Shown here: in pieces, positions 35,319-42,205 of the stretch
Numbering within the stretch: position 1 is the first letter of the stretch
Layout of the letters: each line of letters opens with the position of its first letter
From: JAIUNP01 sp020161975
Lineage (GTDB): Bacteria > Pseudomonadota > Alphaproteobacteria > Rhizobiales > Beijerinckiaceae
Direction of reading: 5' to 3'
Assembly (NCBI GenBank): GCA_036745275.1
Contig: DAIOGK010000014.1
Span: 1 to 64,000, forward strand
DNA: 64,000 bases
Notes under the pieces: generated by a model
The model's database searches: none
Told to the model about the DNA's origin: nothing
What the model saw: only the letters and a program-made list of their open reading frames with translations
Program-made: the position numbers and the translations under genes

Positions 35319-36119
35319 TTGAACAGACACGCGACGGTTTATTCCCTGGCTCTGGCCGCCGGACTGGTTTCGTCTGCCGTTGCCGCACAGCCGCGTGCCG
35401 CTTCCCCAGAAGTGACCGCCCTTGCCGGTGGTTATGAGATTGCCAATGCCGATGGTACGCGCAAGTGCCTCGTGGTGCTGCGTGCGGCTTCGGTTCCGGG
35501 CGGCCACGGGGTGGGCTTTACGCCGCATTGCCGCATCGCCCTGCCGATCATGGCTTCGGTCGCGGCCTGGACTGCCGAGCCGTTGAAGGAAGCGCCCCAT
35601 GCGCGCATCCGGTTGCATAACGCGGTCGGTGCGGTGCTGCTTGATTTTTCCGCTGCGGGTCAGGACGGCACCGCCAGTGCCCGCGATGTCACCAACGCCT
35701 CCTACAGTCTGAAGCCCCATGCGAGCGCTTCACTGGAAAAGCGCATGGCTTCGCTCCAGGCCCAGCGCCCGGCAGTGCCGCGCACGGCGGCAGCCGCCGC
35801 CGCCCAGCGTATGCCCGATCCTGTGACAATGCAGCAGGTTGCCGGCACCTACAGCCTCCTGCGCGACAAGGGTCGCGAAACCGGGTGTACGGTCGCGCTT
35901 GCTGCCAGTGGCGGACAGGGTACGGCAAAGCTCGCAACGGGCTGCGGAGATGCCGGGATCACCGTTTTCGCGCCCACGGCCTGGCACATCACGGATGGAA
36001 CGTTGTGGCTGGTGGGTGGCAAGGGCCAGCGCCTCAGCTTTGAGCGCAATCGCCGTGCGGGCTGGGATAAGGGGGCGGGCCAGGGGGCCGTGCTCAGCCT
36101 GATGCGCAGTGGGAACTGA
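35319..36119 (+). CDS. Secreted protein with two AprI/Inh-like protease inhibitor domains
   Basis: A 266-residue exported protein. A signal peptide (MNRHATVYSLALAAGLVSSAVA, cleavage near AAQ) is followed by two similar domains (about 30-125 and 165-262). Each has an early Cys (KCLVVLR; GCTVAL), a second Cys before the middle (HCRIAL; GCGDAG), and a late beta stretch; the second keeps the W-x-x-x-DGTLWLV and R-N-R features of the Inh family, periplasmic inhibitors of serralysin-type metalloproteases. The TTG start lies 4 bases after the dehydrogenase stop. A proline- and alanine-rich linker joins the domains. No serralysin gene is in the window. Confidence 0.8.
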   Translation: MNRHATVYSLALAAGLVSSAVAAQPRAASPEVTALAGGYEIANADGTRKCLVVLRAASVPGGHGVGFTPHCRIALPIMASVAAWTAEPLKEAPHARIRLHNAVGAVLLDFSAAGQDGTASARDVTNASYSLKPHASASLEKRMASLQAQRPAVPRTAAAAAAQRMPDPVTMQQVAGTYSLLRDKGRETGCTVALAASGGQGTAKLATGCGDAGITVFAPTAWHITDGTLWLVGGKGQRLSFERNRRAGWDKGAGQGAVLSLMRSGN

Positions 36120-36125
36120 ACGGGC

Positions 36126-37259
36126 TCAGTCCCTCAGGTGCTTGATCATGTGGACAATGGAGCGGTCCGGCAGGCGCTCCAGCGTTTCGACGTGGAAGCC
36201 CTTTCGCAGGTACCACTCGACATTCTGCGTCAGTTTCTCGCCTGTGAGCAGACGGATCGCCGCAAAGCCCCAGTCGCGCGCACGAAACTCGGCGGCGTTG
36301 AGCATGGCGTTTCCATAGCCCCCGCCCTGGACCTGCGGCAGGGTTGCCACGCTCTCTATGCGTAATGCATCATCGCCCGGGCGCAGGATGAGAAGGCCAA
36401 CCAGCGCATCCTTGTCGTGCACGCCCCATACTTCCGTTCCGAGGAAGATCGTGCCGTAATCCCATTTGAGCGGCAGTGGTTCAGCGCCAAGAATGGCGCG
36501 GTTGCGCGCATAGGCCGCTTCCTGGAAGGCCTCGATGGCATCCCGATCGGCGCCCGTCATGCGCGTCAACACCAGCGATCCGACGGAAATCTCGCGCTGG
36601 TTGATGGCAGACAATGCGATTTTCTGTGCACCCCGCGCATCGAAATTGCCGGGCGCCAGCCAGCGGCTGAACGCTTGTTCGATGTAGGGCCACTCATTGT
36701 CGGTGATCGAAAACCAGGCCGTATCGCGGCTTTTGCCCTTCACGATCATGTGCTGGCGGAAGGTGCCCTCGTAGACAAAGCCAAACCGCAGGGCGGCCCG
36801 GCGCGACGGCGCGTTTGCTGCGTTGCATTTCCACTCGAACCGACGGTAGCCGAGATCCTCAAAGGCATGGCGCGCCAAAAGGTAGATCGCCTCAGTGGCC
36901 GCCGGTGTCCGCTGGAGCTCGGGTGAGAAGAAGATGTGCCCGACTTCGATCACGCCCATGGCCGGACGGATTTCCATCAGCGTCGCCACACCCAGTGCCC
37001 GATCGGACTGGCTGTCGATGACAACATAGGCATAGGGATCGGAGAGTGGCGCGCGGCTGTCGAGCCAGGCGCGGAAGACTGCGCCATCCGCAAAGGGGCC
37101 GTATCCGAGATAATCCCAAAGCTGGTCATGGTTCTGGACCGCTGCCCAGAGATCATCGCCATGCCGGGCCGGATCCAGCCGTTCGAGCCGGCAGGTGCGA
37201 CCGGACAAAACCCGCCCGTCCGGCACCTTTGCGCCCGTCCAGTGAGAAAGGTCGGTCAT
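36126..37259 (-). CDS. Fused double GNAT acetyltransferase
   Basis: A 377-residue protein combining two acetyltransferase domains. The first (about 15-195) is RimJ/RimL-like (RTCRLERLDPARHGDDLW ... RRFEWKCNAANAPSRRAALRFGFVYEGTFRQ); the second (about 225-377) is a compact GNAT with VATLPQVQGGGYGNAMLNAAE as its acetyl-CoA loop. The ATG at 37259 gives the expected first strand. It is convergent with the Inh-like gene, 6 bases apart. Substrates may be protein N termini or ribosomal proteins for the first half; the second is open. Confidence 0.88.
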   Translation of the reverse strand: MTDLSHWTGAKVPDGRVLSGRTCRLERLDPARHGDDLWAAVQNHDQLWDYLGYGPFADGAVFRAWLDSRAPLSDPYAYVVIDSQSDRALGVATLMEIRPAMGVIEVGHIFFSPELQRTPAATEAIYLLARHAFEDLGYRRFEWKCNAANAPSRRAALRFGFVYEGTFRQHMIVKGKSRDTAWFSITDNEWPYIEQAFSRWLAPGNFDARGAQKIALSAINQREISVGSLVLTRMTGADRDAIEAFQEAAYARNRAILGAEPLPLKWDYGTIFLGTEVWGVHDKDALVGLLILRPGDDALRIESVATLPQVQGGGYGNAMLNAAEFRARDWGFAAIRLLTGEKLTQNVEWYLRKGFHVETLERLPDRSIVHMIKHLRD

Positions 37260-37321
37260 GTCAAGCACTCCGGTCATCCAGCACATCACCGCAAGCCTAC
37301 AGCAGGAATGCGACGGCCTGC

Positions 37322-37353
37322 AAAAAGAAAGGCCCGGCGCGGTGCCGGGCCTT
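37322..37353 (-). terminator. Terminator of the IlvD/Edd dehydratase gene
   Basis: On the minus strand AAGGCCCGGC pairs with GCCGGGCCTT (37329-37338 with 37344-37353, 5-base loop) and is followed by TCTTTTTG. It starts 17 bases after the dehydratase stop. A GC-rich 10-bp stem with a T tract makes a convincing Rho-independent signal. Confidence 0.75.
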
Positions 37354-37370
37354 CGCGGTGTCGCCAACGC

Positions 37371-39191
37371 TCAGTGGTTGTCGCGCGGAACACCGAATTT
37401 CTTGTCGATCTTCCGGTATTTCACTGCCGGTTTCAGCACCATGCCGTTCGAGAGTTCATCGACGATGCCGCGCTGGATTTCCTGCCACGGGGTCTGCGAC
37501 TTCGGGATCTTGAAGGGCTTCTTCTTGAGTTCCGCCCGCCGTGCAGCAATTTCATCGGCCGAGAGCAACATGTTCACCGTCCGCTTGCCGAGATCGACAC
37601 GCACCCTGTCGCCTGTTTTCAGAATGGCAAGGCCGCCGCCGGTCGCCGCCTCGGGCGAGGCGTTGAGGATCGAGGGGGAGCCCGAGGTGCCCGACTGGCG
37701 CCCGTCGCCGATGCAGGGCAGCGCCGTGATCCCCTTGCGCAGCAGGTAATCGGGTGCACGCATGTTGACGACTTCCGCCGCGCCCGGATAGCCGACCGGG
37801 CCCGTGCCGCGCATGAACAGGATCGAACGCTCCGTGATGCCGAGCGCCGGATCATCGACCCGTTTGTGATAATCTTCCGGCCCGTCGAACACCACCGCCG
37901 TGCCCTCGAATGCCATCGGGTCCTTGGGGTCTTCGAGATAGCGCTTGCGGAATTCGTCCGAGATCACGCTTGTCTTCATGATGGCACTGTCGAAGATGTT
38001 GCCCTTCATGTTGAGGAAGCCGGCGGATTTTTTCATCGGCTTGTCATAGGCGAAGATCACCTTGCGATCCTCGGTGAGCTTGCCCTCGCAGTTCTCGTAA
38101 AGGCTCTTGCCGTTCACGGTGATCGGCGCCTTGTGAATCTTGCCCTTGGTAATGAGTTCGGCCACCACCGCCGGCACACCGCCGGCGCGGTAGTATTCCT
38201 CGCCGAGATATTCGCCCGCCGGCTGGAGATTGACGATCAGCGGGATGTCGTAGCCGATCTTCTCCCAGTCATCATTGTCGAGTTTCACCCCGACATGCCG
38301 TGCGATGGCGTTGATGTGGATCGGTGCGTTGGTGGAGCCGCCAATCGCCGAATTGACCGCGATCACATTCTCGAACGCCTCGCGGGTCATGATCTTCGAG
38401 GGCCGCAGATCCTCCCAGACCATCTCGACGATGCGCTTGCCGGTCCAGTAGGAGATCTGCTGCCGGTCACGATGCGGCGCTGGAATGGCCGCGCAGCCGG
38501 GCAACGACATGCCGAGCGCTTCAGCGAGGCTGTTCATGGTCGAGGCCGTGCCCATCGTGTTGCAATGGCCGACGGAGGGGGCGGATGAACCGACGAGTTC
38601 AATGAACTCGCGGTGGTTGATCTCGCCCTTGGCCAGTTGCTCGCGCGCCTTCCAGACGATTGTGCCGGAGCCGGTGCGTTCGCCATGGTGCCAGCCGTTC
38701 AGCATCGGCCCGCCGGACAACACGATTGCCGGAATGTCCACGGTCGCTGCTGCCATGATCTGCGCCGGCGTCGTCTTGTCGCACCCGGTGGTCAGCACCA
38801 CGCCGTCGAGCGGATAGCCGTAGAGCACCTCGACGAGTGAAAGATATTGCAGATTTCGGTCGAGGCTCGCGGTGGGGCGCTTGCCGGTTTCCTGGATGGG
38901 ATGGAGCGGAAACTCAAAGGCGATGCCGCCCGCCTCGCGGATGCCCTCGCGTACACGCTTGGCCAGTTCGAGATGATGTCGGTTGCAGGGCGCAATGTCG
39001 GAACCCGACTGGGCGATGCCGATGATCGGCTTGCCCGACTGCAACTCATCCACGGTCATGCCGAAATTCAGCATCCGCTCGATGTAAAGCGCCGTCATGT
39101 CAATGTTGTGGGGGTTGTTGAACCAGGCGCGGGAGCGCAGGCGTTCAATTTTCTGTGGTGTGGGTTTTGACCCCGACGACTTTCCGGCCAT
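37371..39191 (-). CDS. IlvD/Edd family sugar-acid dehydratase (xylonate/arabinonate type)
   Basis: A 606-residue dehydratase with an iron-sulfur cluster. Cluster cysteines are expected in SDIAPCN, TTGCDKTTPAQ and GHCNTMGTAS; IGDGRQSGTSGSPS near the C terminus is the family signature. Overall pattern (RSRAWFNNPHNIDMTALYIERMLNFG and onward) resembles Caulobacter D-xylonate dehydratase and L-arabinonate dehydratases rather than IlvD or Edd proper. It would convert an aldonate to the 2-keto-3-deoxy acid. Upstream lies an 18-base palindrome at 39286-39303 shared with the divergent aminotransferase; no aldolase or sugar dehydrogenase is adjacent. Confidence 0.92.
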   Translation of the reverse strand: MAGKSSGSKPTPQKIERLRSRAWFNNPHNIDMTALYIERMLNFGMTVDELQSGKPIIGIAQSGSDIAPCNRHHLELAKRVREGIREAGGIAFEFPLHPIQETGKRPTASLDRNLQYLSLVEVLYGYPLDGVVLTTGCDKTTPAQIMAAATVDIPAIVLSGGPMLNGWHHGERTGSGTIVWKAREQLAKGEINHREFIELVGSSAPSVGHCNTMGTASTMNSLAEALGMSLPGCAAIPAPHRDRQQISYWTGKRIVEMVWEDLRPSKIMTREAFENVIAVNSAIGGSTNAPIHINAIARHVGVKLDNDDWEKIGYDIPLIVNLQPAGEYLGEEYYRAGGVPAVVAELITKGKIHKAPITVNGKSLYENCEGKLTEDRKVIFAYDKPMKKSAGFLNMKGNIFDSAIMKTSVISDEFRKRYLEDPKDPMAFEGTAVVFDGPEDYHKRVDDPALGITERSILFMRGTGPVGYPGAAEVVNMRAPDYLLRKGITALPCIGDGRQSGTSGSPSILNASPEAATGGGLAILKTGDRVRVDLGKRTVNMLLSADEIAARRAELKKKPFKIPKSQTPWQEIQRGIVDELSNGMVLKPAVKYRKIDKKFGVPRDNH

Positions 39192-39285
39192 TCTGTGCCT
39201 CCCTGCCCATTATCGGGCGATTCTGGAAATCTCTACCGCGCAGGAAAGCCCTGACGTTCGGCATTTGCAACTGGTCATACAAAAA

Positions 39286-39303
39286 TTGTCTGATATCAGA
39301 CAA
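39286..39303. promoter_or_regulatory. 18-base perfect palindrome between dehydratase and aminotransferase genes
   Basis: TTGTCTGAT-ATCAGACAA is perfectly symmetric and lies 95 bases upstream of the dehydratase start and 27 bases upstream of the aminotransferase start. Its ends match the TTGTC/GACAA arms of the palindrome at 34278-34290, and it can be viewed as two overlapping GntR/FadR-type half-operators. It is a strong operator candidate for one or both divergent genes. Confidence 0.6.
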
Positions 39304-39329
39304 GACAGAAGCATCCTTGGAGAAGCGAC

Positions 39330-40511
39330 ATGCTCGAAATCGTCCCTGCCTTCGGGCGTATTGGCGAGGAAAACGCCTTCGCCGTTCTGGCGCGCGCTAC
39401 CGAATTGCAGCGTCAGGGCAAGGACATCATCAACCTCGGCATCGGCCAGCCGGATTTTGCAACCCCGCCGAACATCGTCGAGGCCGCCATCAAGGCGCTG
39501 AAGGATGGGCACCACGGGTATACGCCCGCAACCGGCATCCTGCCGCTGCGTGAAGCGGTCGCCGCTGATCTCCACCGCAGGTTTGGGGCAACCGTCTCGC
39601 CGGACCGGGTCATGATTGTGCCCGGGGGCAAGGTGACGATGTTCATGGCCATCCTGATGTTCGGCCAGCCTGGCGTCGAGATCCTCTATCCGGACCCCGG
39701 CTTCCCGATCTACCGCTCGATGATCGAATTCACCGGCGCAACACCCGTGCCGGTGCCGATCCGCGAGGTGAACGGCTTTGCGTTTTCTGCCGAGGAAACG
39801 CTGTCGCTGATCACGCCGCGCACGCGCCTGCTCATCATCAATTCACCTGCCAACCCGACCGGTGGCGTCACACCGAAGGCCGAGGTCGACAAGCTGGTGA
39901 AAGGGCTCGAACAGTTCCCGCGCGTCGCCATCATGTCGGATGAGATCTATGACCAGATGCTCTATGACGGCGAGGAGCATGTCTGTCTCTTGAACTATCC
40001 CGAGATCGTCGACCGGCTGATCCTGCTCAATGGCTGGTCGAAAACCTATGCCATGACAGGCTGGCGCATGGGCTATTCAGTCTGGCCGGAGCGGGCCTAC
40101 GAGGCTGCGCGGAAGCTTGCGGTCAATTCCTATTCTTGCGTCAACGCTTCAGCCCAGTATGCCGGGCTGGAAGCGCTGACCGGCCCGCAGGATGCCGTGG
40201 GGGCGATGCTTCGCGAGTTCGACACCCGGCGCAAGGCGGTGGTCGCCGGCCTCAACAAGTTGCCTGGTGTTTCCTGCGTCACGCCGAAGGGCGCCTTCTA
40301 TGCCTTCCCGAACATCAAGGCGACAGGCTGGCAAGCCAAGCCACTCGCCTCCGCGCTGCTGGAGCAGGCGGGCGTTGCCACCATTGGCGGGCCCGATTTC
40401 GGTGTGCATGGCGAGGGTTACATCCGCCTCTCCTATGCCAACAGTCTTGCGAACATCGAGCGGGCGCTGGACCGGATCGGCCAGTTTCTCGGTCGCAACG
40501 CACGGGATTGA
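39330..40511 (+). CDS. Class I/II pyridoxal phosphate aminotransferase
   Basis: A 393-residue AspC-like aminotransferase. The PLP lysine K238 is in NGWSKTYAMTGWRMGY; other family features are NLGIGQPDF, PANPTGG and SDEIYDQMLYDG. Specificity may be aspartate, aromatic or branched substrates. It might supply arylpyruvates to the indolepyruvate oxidoreductase farther right, but it is not in that operon. Its start is 27 bases from the palindrome described above, and a small GNAT gene follows after 2 bases. Confidence 0.93.
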   Translation: MLEIVPAFGRIGEENAFAVLARATELQRQGKDIINLGIGQPDFATPPNIVEAAIKALKDGHHGYTPATGILPLREAVAADLHRRFGATVSPDRVMIVPGGKVTMFMAILMFGQPGVEILYPDPGFPIYRSMIEFTGATPVPVPIREVNGFAFSAEETLSLITPRTRLLIINSPANPTGGVTPKAEVDKLVKGLEQFPRVAIMSDEIYDQMLYDGEEHVCLLNYPEIVDRLILLNGWSKTYAMTGWRMGYSVWPERAYEAARKLAVNSYSCVNASAQYAGLEALTGPQDAVGAMLREFDTRRKAVVAGLNKLPGVSCVTPKGAFYAFPNIKATGWQAKPLASALLEQAGVATIGGPDFGVHGEGYIRLSYANSLANIERALDRIGQFLGRNARD

Positions 40512-40513
40512 CC

Positions 40514-40969
40514 ATGACCGGGTTTGTATTGCGTGAAGCCCTGCCGGGCGACGTTCCGGCCATTGTCGCGCTGCTGGCGGATGATGATCTCGGTGCGTCC
40601 CGCGAGACGGGCGCCGATCCCAAAGCCTATGCTGCGGCCTTCGCTGCCATTGACCGGGACCCCAACAACGCGCTCTATGTGCTGGAACAGGGTGGCCGAC
40701 TGATCGGCTGCTTCCAGTTGACCTTCATCCCCGGCCTCTCGAACAAGGGGGCATGGCGTGGCCAGATCGAAAGCGTCCGCATTGCGTCCGATCTGCGCGG
40801 TCATGGCCATGGCGCCCGCCTCATCAAGACTGCGATCCAGATGTGTCAGGCGCGTGGCTGCCGCACCGTGCAACTCAGCACTCACAAGCAGCGGACAAAG
40901 GCCCACCGCTTCTATGAACGGCTCGGGTTTGTCGCCAGTCACGAGGGCATGAAGCTGGCGCTGCCCTAA
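40514..40969 (+). CDS. GNAT family N-acetyltransferase
   Basis: A 151-residue acetyltransferase. The CoA loop is VRIASDLRGHGHGARLIKTAIQ (R/Q-x-x-G-x-G/A pattern) and the C-terminal FYERLGFVASHEGMKLAL is typical. The ATG at 40514 lies 2 bases after the aminotransferase stop, so the two are cotranscribed; the frame is open far upstream inside that gene and should not be used. Substrate unknown. Confidence 0.92.
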   Translation: MTGFVLREALPGDVPAIVALLADDDLGASRETGADPKAYAAAFAAIDRDPNNALYVLEQGGRLIGCFQLTFIPGLSNKGAWRGQIESVRIASDLRGHGHGARLIKTAIQMCQARGCRTVQLSTHKQRTKAHRFYERLGFVASHEGMKLALP

Positions 40970-40975
40970 ACCGGC

Positions 40976-41003
40976 AAAAACGGCGGGGTAACCCGCCGTT
41001 TTT
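40976..41003. terminator. Bidirectional Rho-independent terminator
   Basis: AAAAACGGCGGG (40976-40987) and CCCGCCGTTTTT (40992-41003) form a perfect 12-bp stem with a GTAA loop. A runs on one side and T runs on the other make it work for both the acetyltransferase gene (plus) and the DUF533 gene (minus), which converge here. Confidence 0.85.
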
Positions 41004-41052
41004 CCATACGCTGTTCGGCTCATGCCCCCGCTATCGTCAAGGGCATGTCGTG

Positions 41053-42126
41053 TCATGCCGCAGGGCGGACCGACTGCGCTGCCGATTCTATCTGCGCAAC
41101 GAGTTGCTCATCGAGCCCCAGCGCTTCGGCGAGCCCATCCATGAAGCGGCGTTCAGCCCGGTTATCGACGCTGATGGCGAGGAGGCAGGCGGTGTACAGT
41201 GCCGTTGCCTGCTCGGGTCCCTGACATTCGGCGGCCAGCGTCGCGGCATCTGCCGGATTTGCCACCTCGTTGTTGAGGAAGTCGAGCGTGTCCTGATCCA
41301 TGCCCTGCGCCTGCGCAGAACCAAGGATGGCGGATTTTTCCGCTTCGTCGATGGTGCCATCTGCTGCTGCTGCTGCGATCATGCCGCGCAGCATCAGTGT
41401 GGCGTTCCGCTGCTGGTCGCCAGCAGCAGGATTGAAGGCGGAGGCCTTCGGCGGGGCTGCCACAGGTTCACCGAACTGGATCAGCGGCTTGCCGTCGAGG
41501 TAGTTCTGGTAAGCCTTGTATGCGAGGCCGCCGATGAGCGCGAGACCACCGAGCTTGGCGGCCGACGTCGTGATGCCGCGGCCCGTCTTGGTGCCAAGCA
41601 GAAGGCCGCCGAGCCCGCCGGCTGCCGCGCCTGCGGCAAGCTGGTTGTTGGCGATCAGGTCCTTAAGCTGGTTCAGCATGTCGGGCGACACCTGCCGGCC
41701 CGTCGCCTGCTCGACCATCTGGCGCAGTTTATCGCTGGCGCCGGTCGCGGCATCGACGTCGCGCGCGGCATCGCGGGCGCCGCCTGCGGCCTGCCCGAGG
41801 ATCGAGCCTAGAATGCCGCCGAGGCCACCGGCGTTTTCCACCTGCTGGCCAGCGTTCTGCATCTGCTGCTGGGCGCCGCCGAGGAGACCGCCGAGCATAT
41901 CAGCCAGTCCGCCGCCCTGCGCGCCGCCCTTGGCGCCACCGAGGACCTGACCGAGCAGATCTCCGAGGCCGCCGGCCCCGCCGCCCTGCGGCGCGGCATT
42001 GGCCTGCTGTCCCCCGCCGAGCAGACCGCCGAGCAGCCCACCGAGGCTATTGCTACCCTGTTGACCGCCAGACGGCTGGGTTGCGCCCTGAATCAGGGCA
42101 TCGAGAAGTTTCTTGGAATCGAACAT
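41053..42126 (-). CDS. DUF533 family protein with Gly/Gln-rich N-terminal region
   Basis: A 357-residue protein. The first ~130 residues are low complexity, rich in Gly, Gln and Ala with repeated LGGLLGG and GAQGGG blocks; a hydrophobic segment AAGAAAGGLGGLLLG and GLALIGGLAYKAYQNY lie mid-protein; the C-terminal ~110 residues (MLRGMIAAAAADGTIDEAEKSAIL ... ISVDNRAERRFMDGLAEALGL) form the TerB-like helical domain of DUF533 with acidic residues. It is likely membrane associated. The start follows the MFDSKKLLDALIQG family N terminus. Function is unknown; E. coli YebE is a relative induced by envelope stress. Confidence 0.9.
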   Translation of the reverse strand: MFDSKKLLDALIQGATQPSGGQQGSNSLGGLLGGLLGGGQQANAAPQGGGAGGLGDLLGQVLGGAKGGAQGGGLADMLGGLLGGAQQQMQNAGQQVENAGGLGGILGSILGQAAGGARDAARDVDAATGASDKLRQMVEQATGRQVSPDMLNQLKDLIANNQLAAGAAAGGLGGLLLGTKTGRGITTSAAKLGGLALIGGLAYKAYQNYLDGKPLIQFGEPVAAPPKASAFNPAAGDQQRNATLMLRGMIAAAAADGTIDEAEKSAILGSAQAQGMDQDTLDFLNNEVANPADAATLAAECQGPEQATALYTACLLAISVDNRAERRFMDGLAEALGLDEQLVAQIESAAQSVRPAA

Positions 42127-42205
42127 GGATACGGCCCTCCGGTGCCGGGTGCGCATCTGCGCTTCCGATGGTGAACGGAATATGACCAGCCTTGAGCAGA
42201 AGCCG

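Noticed and set aside
36936..38588. A 550-codon plus-strand frame opposite the dehydratase gene
   Set aside because: Antisense shadow of an IlvD/Edd enzyme with intact cluster cysteines; no ribosome site or domain.
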